A stretch of DNA of 64,000 nt from Zygnema circumcarinatum (taxonomy: Eukaryota > Streptophyta > Zygnematophyceae > Zygnematales > Zygnemataceae): positions 7,670,835 through 7,734,834 of the forward strand of contig CM074804.1 of the NCBI GenBank assembly GCA_037447605.1. Reading direction: 5' to 3'. A program made the translations under genes and the position numbers. Below, in pieces: positions 23,374-36,719 of the stretch (positions are counted from its first letter, which is position 1; every line of letters starts with the position of its first letter). Below the pieces are notes generated by a model. That model searched no databases, was not told where the DNA came from, and saw only the letters and a list, made by a program, of their open reading frames with translations.

Positions 23374-26300
23374 CTACGTCCACAGTTTGACGGTCTTGTC
23401 ATGCGAGGCGGAGGCCATCATTCCCGTGGCGGCAGATTGTGAGAGAGCGGCAATGAGGCCATCATGCGCCTGCACAGTCATGCTCTTATTCTCCACCATG
23501 TTCCAGAGCTCCAAGGTCTGCCAAAAAGTAAAGCCAAGCAAGTAGCGTACGCAAAGTAAGTAAGTAGGGTATTGGGGGGACGAAAAATCTTCCGCTCAAT
23601 CGATGCTGCAAATGAATGCCACAGCACACTGATGACCCAACCCCGCGATTCTCATAAAGACACAATAAAAGACTTCCAAAATCATATTTCAACATTGGAA
23701 AGCAGGGTAACGGGGTCATTGTAGCAATTAGGGTTTGCATAGCATAGGGGCATAGTACCTGATAGCAGCCGATGACTAAAAGCGACGGATATTTTGGATG
23801 GAATACACAGGAGTGGAATTTGTTCCCACTGCTGATCAAGTCGTGCACGCACTCTCCATCACTGCCGGGACCGAGGGCCCAAACCCTCACAGAGTCTTCT
23901 GAAACAGATGCCACAAAGTCGCCAGTGGCATCCCAACACACTGAATGGACGGGCTTGGTGTGTCTCTGAAACAGTGAACATCATAACAGTGAATATCATT
24001 AGACAATAGTCAAAAGACAACAGATATCACCGGGCTGGAAGCAGGACAGGTACATGTAACAAATATAAGTCTCTGGTAAAAATGAAAAAATGGTAAAATG
24101 TGAGTGGATATTTGTTGGAGTTTTCACGGATAAATGTGTTAGCTTTTTCGGATAGTCGTATGCCTTTGGTCCTGATCTAAAACAATGCCAATGGGTTAGG
24201 ATAAGCTTAGAGAGCTTGGCCCAGATTGTTCAAAAGTTAGCCTAGAAGTGAGAAGGTAGAGCCTTATCCGAAAACTAAAAATGTAACAGTTGAACATGTT
24301 TGTAGGTACAAGGAAGTGCTAACACCATTTGCAAAAAGAAAGTCCTCGAATCTCTACTGGCTTCAGAGTCACTAATCCTTTTGAGAGCTTCAAGGACAAG
24401 GTCGTCAAGTATCAGCAAGTCTGGGTAATAGCCTGCTGCGTGTCCTCACTAATACAAAAGCAGCGAATGCTTTCATTTCCTGCACTCCACCCACACAGTG
24501 GCTGCAAAGAATAGTGGGCTTTACAGAAAGGGGTAAGAAAGAGACCTGCAGATTATGCACGAGTGTTTCGGTTTCCACATCGAAAATTGAAACAACGTTT
24601 TCTGCCGCTGCCGCCAGTAGACTTCCTGTGCGGGGCTGGAATCGCATTTGAGTGGTGGCGCCCTGTGAGCTCCAAAGCACCACAAAAGAATGAGCCATAC
24701 ACATGCATACACGCATACAGAAAAGAGGCACAGAGGATTGAAGTCGATGGACTTTTCATGATAATGGAAGACCTCATGGTCTGCACCGAACTACAGACTT
24801 ATTGTCATTAGCATTACAGAAACAGCTAGTCGACTCCACCATCCAAAGTGTTATTCGTGCTCACAGAATCATAGACAATGATTGCAAACAAACTTCAGAA
24901 TGCCCTTTGAAGAAACACATCTTACGTCTCTCCTTACACCAACTCTCCGCATTCAATTGGCTAACCTATCATCGCTGGGTTGTGCATATCCTCCACCTAT
25001 TCATTGACATTTCTAAACATAGTCGAGTCAAGATACTGTTCGAGATGGACACACTTGGTCAGCGGTGCTCCTACCTTGAATACGCGGTTGCAGATGCCCT
25101 GATTAATGCTCCAATAGCGCATCTCAGTATCTCCATCACAGGAACAGAGGAGGTCGTCATTGGTGGGATGGAAGTCCAGTGACATAACAGCAGTTTGGTG
25201 ACCAGAGAATGTGCGAAGCGAAAAATTCGGCTGCAAAAAGTTAAACATGTAAATTTAAGATGGCTGCAGTGAATCGATAATAAGAAAGAAATATGAGAAT
25301 CGAGAACAGCAAATGGCAATGGCCGCCGGATAGGGGTAAGAATATTCCGAGTTCCTTGCCGAGAAAGGTGAGTTTTTCTCATACTTCGTAAAATGAACTG
25401 TCACTGGTTTAATGAAAAAAAAGAAAAGTGTAGAGATTTGAGACAAATGAACTAGATACCTCTTCATGTCACTACAAGAGTGCAAGAAAGAGATGTCAAC
25501 ACAAAATGACAACTTCCATTCGATGAAGCCAGAAAAACCGTGGATAAAAGGTGCGCATTGAACCACACACCTGCAAGCAGGCACGAGAATAAGGCTAACT
25601 CTAAAGAACCAGAATGAGTCAAGCAACCACAGTGACCGGCCAACTCACATTTTCAGCATCCCATACACGAACAGTTTTGTCGAAAGAAGATGTAGCGAGA
25701 CGCGAAGAGGAAGGCGAAAAGCGCACATCAGTGATAAGCATAGAGTGCTCTTCCAACGTGCTTCGGAGATTCCGTGACTCCATACTCCAAAGCATTGCCT
25801 GAGAAGTGGGAGGCAAACGTAACTAACCGGTGAGTAGAAAAGGAGCCCAATGGTCAACAATGGAGGAGCTGAGACTCAAAAGCCTGCCCATTGTAACCAA
25901 GAAAAGGCAATATTGAATGCACTGCATCTTTGCTTGTTCTGCCAGCTATATCCCTCTCTCAACTTTATATCTCTGATTCTTTCAGAGAGTTGAGCTCGAA
26001 ACTAGGAGGAAATTATTTGCGACTGTTTCCAACATTCCTTTGTTGCCACTACGAGCATAGCAACTTACCTTCTTGTCATGCCCTGCACTGGCAAGAAGCT
26101 TTCCATCGGAAGAGAAGTGGCAACAAACCACTTTGTTACTGCTCGCGTGCAGAACACCCACTTCAGTGAACGAAAACCCTGCCATGCAAAGGGAGAGTGG
26201 AAGAACGTGAGTGGGTGATAGGTGAGCCGATGTGTGCTTAGCAGGTATCAATATTGATAGATATCAATCAATCATATCATACTAACTCACTTATCCTCTA

Positions 26301-29300
26301 AAAATTTGAATGACCACAGGCACGCACTCAAGCGTATCATTGCATCCATTAGCACGAGGTTCAGTTCTAGCTTTTTGGAATTCCATTAAAAAATATGCAC
26401 ATACTTGCTTGTTAGGAGGGAGGGAGAAAATGAGCAATCACCTTTTGTGTCAATGTTCGAACTTCGCTTGTTGCTGCCAAACAGAGTCTGCTGCGGATGT
26501 TGGTCATCGTTTTCAGATAGAAACGACTCCACGTTGTCATCATCTAGCGAAGCATCTTCATTGAAACGATCAAGATCGTTCTGCAAGGCAAGTAAACAAC
26601 ATTTGACAAACATCAGAAAATGTGAAAAATATCTAAATACCACCTAGAAAGTATCCAAAAGAACCCAAACGTGGTGAAATGGAACAAAACGGTATAAACA
26701 TGTGAAAGGCCAGCAGAAGATCGGTCGTGTTCAAAGACTCGAAAGGAGATAACATATGACAATCCAACAATAATAGTTCCCTCTTTATTCAGACAATAAT
26801 TTTGTCAGCTCGCCAATTAGAGGCCAGCAAATAAGAACCACGTGCCAGATTGAGGCATATGAATCGAATCGTAGTTTCTGAAAACATTATTCACCAGCAA
26901 GTTAAAGGTTCTTTGTATTCTGAAGCAGCAACACTCAAATCTTCCACTATGAACTCACACTTCTTCAGCAGCAAATTTCATCCTTATTTACTCTCCCAAC
27001 CTTTTTCTAGCAGCGACTCCTCTCCTTACTATCAGAACCCCCCTCGGATCGCCATACAGAATCCATCAAAAGCACATGTTAGTGCACATACATACCAGTG
27101 CATGTGCGGGTGAATTGAGCGCTGCAGCCGTCCCATCAGCATTGAATATGATGCCATGCTTCCCACTCACGCTGCCGCTGTTCACAAGGCCGGCCATTGC
27201 TTGAACGGAAGAGACATCTCCCGGCATGTGGTTGGTCGGAGTGGGAGGGTTGGAACTTGGAGGTCCTGTGTTAGTGGTTCCCGTGGAGTTCGCTGGGCCG
27301 GCTGAGGAAGTGGCGGGAGCGGGTTTTCGCTTTCGACGGTTAGGACCGGAGTTTGTGGAAGCGGCCTTGTGTCCAAGTGACATAACAGAAACAGAATGAC
27401 TCACAATAAGAGAAAATTCGCCCAAGCCTTCTGCATGAACGCTGCACTTTTGCTCTGCGATGAGGTTAGCAGAGACCATGTCTACATGCTCTTTTCCTAT
27501 GACGAGGAAACAGGTGATAGGCCTTGAGATGGAAGGAGGGTATACTAGAGGCAGTTAGCATGCATGACATGTTCAATTGCAGCTGTAATGGGTAACAAAC
27601 TTTTCCCCAAATACCCACTAAAAGTAGTGAGGGCCTAAACATGGAAAGCCTCTGAATGCTCTGTGTCCTTGTTTAAGGTGCAAAGCGAAGCAAGACTGCT
27701 TACGACTTTCTCATTCACAAAGGAACATAGGTGAAAAAGGTACATTTTCTTCATGGGGGACTTAAGAAACCTCTACCAAAGTCAAACATTGAATGTATAT
27801 CCAGAAAAACAAGGTTGCCCATATGCTCAAGCCTTGCATAGGAGCTGCACCATCAGATCACTGTTCCCCCTATCCTTGTCAAATTCAAGGTTCCTAACGA
27901 CACCCAGGAAAATAATTCTCTAGACAGAGACGCGCACAAGGAGCTCCACAACTGGAATTACAGCACACTGCTTTTCAATGTGTTCACATATAGTACAATA
28001 CAATATAGAAGGTGCAACAATGAATACCAAAGATAATGCCCTAGTTTTACATGTCGGAAACTGACTCATCCTCAGCAGTCCTCATGTATCCCACCTTAAC
28101 AGTGCCTGTACTTGTGCCACTTGGAGTTGGCCCCTCCACTCCTACGAACCCTCCTGCATCTCCTCTGAAGTTGGACCCATCTCCTGCCCCTCTCTGAGAC
28201 TGCTGCTCTCCTCCTCCTTGAGAGTGTCCCGGAGGCCCTCCCTGTGGTTGGCTGCTCTGGGAAGCTGACTGCTGCTGTTGCTGCAACTGCTGCAGAGCTG
28301 CATGGTGGCCCAGTCCCCGGGCCTGAAGCTGCAACCCACCCTCGCTTTTCATGAAATGTTGAAATAATGAACATGTTGTTGAATAATTAAGGTCTATGCA
28401 TTGGCTGGAAGTTGCGAGGGCAAGAAGATGAATCGACCTGGTCGCAGTAAACAGATGTAAAACAATCTAAACGCTTATCTCGGCGGTATTCATGTTTACG
28501 GGTGTGACGAGGAGAAGGTGAGGAGGGGAACAGATCGTTGGACTTCTCCAAAGGACTAATCGAACATGGGGAACCAGTAGCCTATTAAAACCACCAAGAC
28601 TACGACAACATTACAGTTTAATCAGACTGCTGTGAATTCTACGTCAATTCCAACTTCAAGATCCTTGAAGTCATACGAGAGAGACAAACAAGCCAAACGA
28701 AACGATGTAACGGGAGATCCATTAAGATCGCTGGCTAGCATCCAATGGGAGAATGCTCGCATACATTTAAACACATCGGTTTGCAAGGTAATCCCGCTCG
28801 AGTTGACATTCCCATTCAACTCCAAATCCAATTTTCTAAAGGCCAAAACTCTTTGTTCATACCTTTAGGAGCAGCTCCTGATCCGTCGACGCGGACCGCA
28901 CCAATGCTCCGGGAGAGCTTTGGCCATCTCCCAATCCATCCACTTTTCCTGCTGCCACTGCCGCTGCAGCTGCAGCAGCAACCGAGTTCTTTGCATTTAA
29001 AAGATGCCGAATTCGGCGTTCCGTATTGAAATCCGCCATCATAGTTTGCGAACTCGGTGAGTTTCCAACCCCACTCCCTTGCGACTGCTGAAGCTGTTGG
29101 GCTTGCTGAGCGTTCAGGACTTGCTGTTGCTGAGGGGACAAGGAAAATTGCGGGTAACCACGGGGAGACTGGAACATGGATGAGTTCTGCAAACACAGGG
29201 AAAGGAATAAAGTAGGATGGGAAAGTACATTCAGCAAAGATGACTCATTACACATCTGACTGAAAGGGCCAGGGAATAACACATCTGAACGACTTATAGA

Positions 29301-32300
29301 AAGACAAGGGACACATTTGAACAGATTCCACAAATAGATCCCAAAAAATCCTATTCTCTCCTTCAGCTTTGATAAAGCAGACTGCGCCATAACTTGTCGA
29401 AGGTGGGTTTCTAATCCTCTGTAGACAAATTTCTTGATCACATTACACTGCGTTTGATCCATGGAAAACTTCAGACCTTTGCGAAACATTAAAAAGGCCT
29501 CAACTATAGACTTGCACGATGAGACTTCCTCAGAGAAAATGAAAGTGTTTGAAATGTAACATATGGCATAGAGCAAGAGGAGAGGGACAGACAAAGAAAA
29601 ATTACCGAGAGGTTGGACCAGCCTTTCAGTTGCTGAAGCTGAGCACTGGTTACTTGATTGACACCTGACAGCGATCAAGTATCAAACAAACAGCACAAAG
29701 GATAAAGTTCCAAAGCTATTTCTTGCCTCAAGTGGCTGTAAACAGATAAGGCAGGCAACTCATCACATCACAAGTATGCTGATGGCGTGCAGGTAACACA
29801 TGAATTAAAAAAATGTGATGGACTAATATGCAGCAAATGATCAAACGAGCAGCAGGAATCTTCATGCATTATATAGGCTTGGCTGCGACTGCCATGCAGT
29901 GCCATGCAGTGCCATGCAGAACATTGGCCACCACAGTACATACACCTTTGCACCAATGTACGGCAAATGGAAATCAGAGCTAACCACTGATTTGAACTGT
30001 GTAAGATATCACTCTTAATGGCATAATGTCGACCTCAATTCTCACGCGCTCTCCCCATACCTTCCTTCTTCCCCCCAACTTGCTTTCTCCCTTCGTTTCC
30101 TTGCACTCCATTCCCATCCGCTGTACCTCTCTCCCTCACCGTCTCCCCCACCCTCTCATATCTTTCCTTTTTAATCCATTCGAACCACAGTCAGAGGCAG
30201 TGTAGCCAGACTTAACGATCTTAAGTCATCATAACATACCTTGGAAAGATGCAGGTTTGCCCTGTGAACCCTGCACACACTCAAGAAAGTCAATTGGCCA
30301 CAAGTAGACAGCATACACTATATACATTGCCTGTAAGACTAAAAACAACAGTATGACGAAAGGTAGACACACTTAAAGAGCAGTTCAGGTAGGCTTCTTA
30401 CTGCTAATCAACAAAGCAGGCTCGAGTCAGCAGTCACTAGCCAGAGATACCTGCTATTTTAGGTGTACAGCTTCTCAACTTCCGACCTCTACGTTCTTGA
30501 CGAACGAGGAATATCCGTACCATGAGTTTTCCGTTCGTTTTAGTTTCCCAGCTAATGGACCCCAATTTTCCAACAAAGATACAGGCATACGGAGTGCTTC
30601 CAAGCTGAAGAATGTCAAGGAGTTGGTATGCATGCCTGGCTGAGGCTCGGTGAAGCTCCAAGCAACTGCGAGCGCTGTTGTAGAGCTGCCGAAGCATTCC
30701 CCGAATTTGATGCTAGCATCTGTTTATGAGACGCAGGCCACAGCTCCATCGGTCAAAGTTCTAGTTTTGAAGGTCCTTACAAGGAATGATGTAAGTAAGG
30801 TTCTGCAACTATCAACAACCCACTCATCTTCCTGTTGAGAGACGAGTCACAGTTCACTCCTGACTTTGAGGCCAAGACAGCTCTGTTTGGAACAAGCAGA
30901 GTGACCAAGCTTCAAGACTGTACAACTTATCAAGCTTAGGCACCTCCCTTGAAGTGCCAGACTCAAGTCTCAGACAAGTTACATACAAATCCATATCAGG
31001 CCTCAAACAAAATTTAGACAGCAAACAAAGGGTTAAGTTTGTGGAATTTAATTAAATCAAAAAAACCCATTACACTCAAAACGGCATACAGTTGATTTCC
31101 AATACAAGAAAGTTGTTTATCAAGTGGACATTAAAATGCCCACAGAGGCCATCTTCACACATGGTACAGTCCCTCACAGGGTCCCAGTACAAAAGCAGGA
31201 TAACCCCTTAACTATGTATTTTAAGACCGCACTGCGACACACAAAATGTGTGTCAGGCTATACTCGGAACGCACTATGTCACTGCTCACAATATTGGTGA
31301 ATTGGTGGACCTAGGCCTAGAGATACAACGTGCACCATGTCCGACAATCAATTTACAGCTGTTGTAAAATCAGCACAGAGTAAAAGAAACAAACAAATAG
31401 CCACGGTACAGAGGAATTCAGCCACTGCGGAACAGACACTGCTGCATTGGCAGATGTCCAGGATTTTTTCAGTTCAACGCGCAACTCCAAATGCATCTAT
31501 TTAGATTAAGCAACCTTGTTGATGATAACTCACAGTACTATTGCATGTCTTGGACAGTGTACTGCATGCTGGCAGGAAATAACCTCACAGTAGCTGGAAG
31601 CATGTCGTCCTTAAATCAGCTACAAGACATCCTACGACCTTTTCAGATACACTAAATTGTAAACAAGAGCGTAGCTCAGTAAACACGAATAAAAGTGGGA
31701 CTGTGTGTTGACGGTACGCAGGACTGTTACATTCTGCTGTCCAAGAAGTGGACAAAAGTCTGGAGGGACCATAACCTGGAGGGATTATAGACTCTTATTT
31801 ATCAGTCATCTGATCTTGCCCAATAGAATCGAATAGACAAATCCGATATCTAGCACGTCAATGTACGATCTGTTACCAGTTAAGCTAACAACGACAACAA
31901 GGATATGTCCGCCGCACCTTCAAGGCAGCTTCATGAATGTTCGCTCCACCCTCGCTCATACTTCGAGCCTGACTCTGCTTCAACCGCTCTTCATAAAACT
32001 TTGAGGCCAAGGCATTTGCTGTTGACTGCCTCAATATGTTATCTGTAGACATCCCATTGCTTGAACCATTGCCAAGTTGAGCCGCCTCTCTCCGTTGTTG
32101 TTGGAGATGCCGCTGTTGTAGCTGCAAATGAAGTAACTGAGCCTGCTGTAGCTGAGTGTGTTGCTGCTGCTGCTGTTGTTGCTGCGCAGTTTGCTGACAT
32201 TGCTGCTGCTGCTGACTCGTGGATTGTGATGTTGTTTGCTGCACTTGCTGCTGATTATTCTGTGCCTGTTGCACCTGCTGCTGATGCGCCTGTTGCTGTT

Positions 32301-32374
32301 GCTGCTGTTGCTGCTGTTGCTGCTGCTGCTGTTGCTGTTGCTGCTGTTGCTGCTGTTGCTGCTGTTGTTGCTGT

Positions 32375-32435
<61 letters not shown>

Positions 32436-32512
32436 GCTGCTGCTGCTGTTGCTGTTGCTGTTGCTGTACTTGTTGTTGCTGCTGTTGCTGTTGCTGTACT
32501 TGTTGTTGCTGC

Positions 32513-32573
<61 letters not shown>

Positions 32574-33980
32574 CCCGAGCTTTCAATTGCTGGGTCTACA
32601 ATTGCACACCCATGATGAAATAAGCAACTCTGCTGTAGACTCTGCTCACATTCATAATAGCGGACTCAATTCTGACGACGAACCTCACATAGAAAACAGA
32701 TACTGTTCATCACTGTGCTGTTAATTATAAAGTTGCACTTAGACCTTGCAGCCTAAGGTGAACATCGTAAGACCATTCCCCATTGCAGCAATCAGCAGCC
32801 TCGACTGTTTACATGGGAAGCAAAGCATGGTTAAAACGCTTCCCTTCATCATTGTGCAATCGTACCTCAATATAAGACGCAGCCATCTCAGAATGCTTTT
32901 CATTTGTGCGGGCAATGAAGATATCCCAGAACACAGACCACCACTCGTAAAGGAAGCCTCCAGGTGCATTTATAGCTGAAACATACCACTCCAGGCATAA
33001 ACATGATGAGCTGGCCAATGCCCTCGGTGAAGCAGCAATTGGAAGTTCCAAGTGATGTGAACGTGCACTTCATTGCTAACAATTACACAAAAGCCGTCAT
33101 TTTTAATAGGGCGAATGTACATCTCTAAAAAGAACTCCTGCCTTGAAAAATGACGTCATAGAGTCTCAGTTCGCTTGTCCCCATGAAGCTCACACTCTCA
33201 GAAGTTGAGCCCTGAAGTTGAAGAAAATTCCAAAGGAGAGTCTCGCAATTGAGACGCAGGAATGCTAAACAGGTTTATTGCTTACCAACGGGATCAGGCG
33301 ACACTTTAGCCTCAGCAAGGAATGCCTTCGCCGATTGAACCAGGCCTCGCTTGACAAGATGGTCGTGTATGTAGACATCGAGCCTGCTTTCATGAATTGT
33401 CCATTCGCGTACCCATCGTGCATGCACATCACATATTATAACATCAATACCATTTTTTTTTGGCCACCTTTTCTTTGTGCCAGCTCTAGGCCTTCGCGCT
33501 GACTAGGAGAATGAAAATTCTAACGAATTACTGCATTTCTTACGGCGGTGAAAGTCTGTGCATAAGCTCGTGACAGTAGACATAATTGGGCACGTCAACG
33601 CTAGCCTAGTGCAATAAAGACAACCGACTGTCTCTCAACGCTGTCTTCGAATAGGTCAACCTCACACCATTCCAGCTACATGACCAAAAGGTTGTCCTTC
33701 GAGCAACAAGCAACTTCCAAGACTGTAAGCACCCAGACTTCAGTTATGAAAGGATGCAAAAGAAATGTGCAACGCCATAAAACCCTCAGTAGCCATGAAG
33801 TTTGAACGCCCTTGGCCATTTTGAGGTAGAAATGGGTCGAAGGAAACGAGAGAAGGGATAATGCTGCACAAAAAATAGAAGGATATTGTGGGCATATGCT
33901 CTGGCATCAACCTACGTCGCAATTCCAAGACAAGTTCGTTCAACATACATCTTGTCGGCTTCCCAATTGTTCTGCGCCAT
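23374..33980 (-). CDS. LUG: LEUNIG/LEUNIG_HOMOLOG-type transcriptional corepressor
   Basis: Seventeen exons (33980-33949, 33383-33286, 32975-32866, 32595-31918, 30719-30636, 30270-30240, 29664-29606, 29186-28863, 28328-28095, 27365-27096, 26580-26442, 26178-26069, 25798-25649, 25230-25075, 24662-24546, 23965-23759, 23517-23374) join in phase to about 980 residues; the Arabidopsis protein has about 930. The N-terminal LUFS/LisH region reads [24 protein letters not shown] and [20 protein letters not shown] 94-residue, nearly pure glutamine tract follows, then a Q-rich linker ([12 protein letters not shown]). Seven WD repeats run from about residue 687 ([43 protein letters not shown]). Known role: recruited through SEUSS-type adaptors, represses target genes with histone deacetylase and Mediator. 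The 30719-30636 exon ends at a GC donor. An additional small exon between 31918 and 30719 is possible, because the flowering-plant QLLDP-like segment was not found. Confidence 0.92.
32285..32575 (-). repeat. CAG/CAA trinucleotide tract encoding polyglutamine
   Basis: About 290 bp of almost uninterrupted CAG/CAA codons on the minus strand inside the fourth LEUNIG exon. It encodes roughly 94 residues broken only by two valines. CAA and CAG alternate irregularly, with a 12-14-codon CAA run (TTG on the plus strand) near 32400-32435. Plus-strand leucine and alanine/valine open frames here are shadows. Confidence 0.9.
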
Positions 33981-36048
33981 ATGTTCGATGGTTGTCCTCG
34001 CTCACTCCCAATAAAGCCCGTGTGTCCCTCACCTGCATTGCCAGGAGGGCAGGCACAAGCCAACCTACATATGCAGAATTTTCAGTGACGTCAAATACAC
34101 CAAATTTTTATTTTTTCACCAATGATGTTACTGACAGAAAACTATTGATTACTGCCACATAGAACCAAGCAATGGCTGATGGCTGCATATCACTAGAACT
34201 TTGGACAACCTCTTCTATATAGTCTTACCGAGTAAAAGTACCACTGTGTGGAGGCGCATTCAGGTCTTTAGAAAAAACCTAATTGTTCTCCAGTAACTTT
34301 ACACTCATGATTCTAGCTTGGCATAATCTCCACTAAGATAAAACCGAGCTTCCACTGTATATTCAACGCCATGATGTGATAGTCAGGAATCCAACACCTC
34401 GTTCCAAAATGGACTTCAAGCATTCCCGAGCAAGAGATCCATCTAAAAGAAGTTCTATTCTGATTGCAGTTGCAACGAAAGAGGTAGCTCCAGAAACACG
34501 AGCTCCAAAATATCCGGATAAGACCAGGCTCGGGAACTCTAAAAAAGGTCAGCTAACTTCCTGCAGAAGAATATACCATCCTCGTACTGTTCATGCTGCA
34601 TCCTACGACTCAAAGTCCTTAAACACTGCACAAGCGCCAGACCTAAACCTTACAAAGTTGCTGAAAACTCCGATTGTTTGGGACTACAAAATAGTCAATA
34701 TGTGATGACACCGAAGAGAGAAATCGTTCGTTTTACAGCAATCTAGGCGTCAAACCAAGTAACAAGACCAAACTTGCCAGCATTCTTGTAAGAAAACCCT
34801 AATCTTGCAGTGAGCGCCTTGAAACCGCTCCATCCTCCACCTCTTTCCCTCATTCCCTTTCTAGTCATCCAAGCAAGCAGAAATACCTGCTTACGTCTTG
34901 TCTCTCTCACGCCCCCTCCCCTCACCACCTTCCTTCCTTCCTTCCTTCCCCCCTTCCTCCGCCCCTCCTTTTACAACTCCTCTCTCCCTCCCTCCCCCCT
35001 CTCGCCCAGCCCCTTCCAGGCGCCACGAGTTCCAGGGGCTCCAATCACGCTCCCTCCGCAAAGCCGCACGCACCAGCAAGGAAGTCGCAGCAGCCGCAGC
35101 AGCGGCAGGAGGGGAGTGGAGGGGAGAGGGAGAGGGAGAGGGAGAGGGAGAGCGAGAGAGGAGACAGAGAGGGAGAGGGAGGGCCTCCCTCGCCTGCAGC
35201 GGGGCTGCCAGAATAGCAGCTTTCGCTCTCCTTTCTCCTCTCCAGAGGAGACGGAGGGGGGGACGGGTCAACTCATGTGCCCGTCCGTACAGGATCTTAA
35301 CCGTCCGTACGCTCAAGGTCGCGTTGGCTCATCCGGGCCATGGTCCCTCGGTGGACTCGCAAGTGCGGCTGGCTGTGGCGACCGCGGGGCGTCCATCGGG
35401 TGTCAGGGATGGGGCGAGGGAAAGGAGATCTTGGGGTCGCCGGGTTCAATGGTGGAATCCTGCGGGCGCGGAGTGTGAGTGACTTGAGGGAGGGATCCAC
35501 CCACCAATCCTCGAAGGGCGGAGCGCTTAGATCAATGTCATCCTTCTGAACCATCGAACACCCACGCAATCGTTGGGAGTCAAAAGCCAACCATTGGAAA
35601 TGGGCAAGGGCTACCAACCTTTGGGAATGCCATGCTCATGCAACGTGCCCAAGGCCCGACCTCAAGCCTGAAGGCGACCATTCATCCAAGAATAGAATGT
35701 GCATGGACAACAACAACAACATGGAGGACCGAGGGCAGCCGGTCACTATTGCCCTAGGCACGTTTGACAAGCCATGAGCGCAACTTCGCTTCTAGGCCCG
35801 ACAACATCACAGCTCTAAAAAAAAGCACTCGCGAAGGGCGCCGATGTGCGCCACGTGGCCCACAGGGACATCGGACGGTTCCCGACAGCCGTGGCGCGTC
35901 CACGGAGCGCGGGGAGCCGTACGGTCGTAGCCGTACGGGAGCACCGCCGGTCTTGTTAACCGTACCACGTCATCATTCTGTTTAGTGACGTCGTTGATTG
36001 ACGTCTTTACCTTCAGCGTTAGGTCCTTAGGCGCTCCTTTAGGTCCTT

Positions 36049-36133
36049 TGCGACCAGTTCCTCGTGGTTCCCCGTGATAATGTTGGCCATGCACATTTGA
36101 TGGCCTCATCGCCATGCGTGAGATCCATGCCAC
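36049..36133 (-). repeat. Dispersed 85-bp unit, copy 1
   Basis: On the minus strand it begins GTGGCATGGATCTCACG, continues GGCGATGAGGCCATCAAATG and ends GGGGAACCACGAGGAACTGG. The same order of words occurs at 41404-41486 and 57495-57580 on the plus strand. After the unit, this copy and the 57495 copy share GTCGCAAAGGACC. Confidence 0.65.
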
Positions 36134-36455
36134 ATCCTTTGCCGGTATCGAGTTTACCGTAAAATTGAACAGGTTGAACAGATTGAAAATTTGAGAAACG
36201 TTTACTTAATTTCATCTTTTTCCCTTAATTTCTCAGTTCTCAAACTTATTGAATATTGTATTGAGAAAAAAAAATTAGGATTCATTTCTCATTTCTCAAA
36301 ATGAATCGTGTTCACAAATATGAGGGTTTTTTTTGGAGAAACTGGTTTTGAAAGGGTTTTTTTTTTTTTTGAGAAGCCAAAATCTTAATTTCTTTTTTCT
36401 CAACCTGTTCGGTTTTACGGTATCGACTGAAGAATTTTCCATCGGGATCCGAAAG

Positions 36456-36690
36456 ATGCCGTACAAATTTGTACCGTACGGCTTTTTTTGTCAAATTTGG
36501 TACCTTTGAAGAAATAATGTATTGGGTCTCTGCCCGCGTCCAGATACGCCGCTTATTCAAAAATAAAAAATAAATAATTTCAGGCGTCCGAACAGTGAAA
36601 CATAGTACGGGGAGGTACGGACGATACGGTACAGTACGGTACGAAGTTCTGTCACGGTACGGGTATGTTACGTCACTACGGTACGAATAT
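36456..36690. repeat. Cluster of TACGGTACG-like palindromic words
   Basis: The densest cluster in the window. It includes GTACCGTACGGC at 36471-36482 and, between 36600 and 36690, GGTACGGACGATACGGTACA, AGTACGGTACGAAG, CACGGTACGGG and CTACGGTACGAAT. It ends about 30 bp before the first ATG of the kinase gene, so it may lie in its promoter or leader. Confidence 0.65.
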
Positions 36691-36719
36691 GCCATGCCGC
36701 CAAGACCGGAACCAGAGGA

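Larger units (their letters stand above)
33981..36719. other. Divergent intergenic region, LEUNIG to kinase gene
   Basis: These 2.7 kb hold the promoters of two diverging genes. A CT-rich then GA-rich segment occupies 34905-35270 and could belong to a LEUNIG 5' leader. From 35280 to 36690 the sequence is mostly repeat-derived: TACGG words, CCAAT words (CCAACCATTGG at 35588-35598), one copy of the 85-bp unit, and T-rich runs at 36329-36372. No gene is supported. Confidence 0.5.

Noticed and set aside
30437-30635. Minus-strand open frame continuing past the 30719-30636 LEUNIG exon
   Set aside because: It is open only in a different frame; the LEUNIG frame hits a stop shortly after the exon end, so this is intron.
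32061-32724. Long plus-strand poly-leucine and alanine/valine open frames
   Set aside because: They are alternative frames of the CAG/CAA tract of the minus-strand LEUNIG exon.
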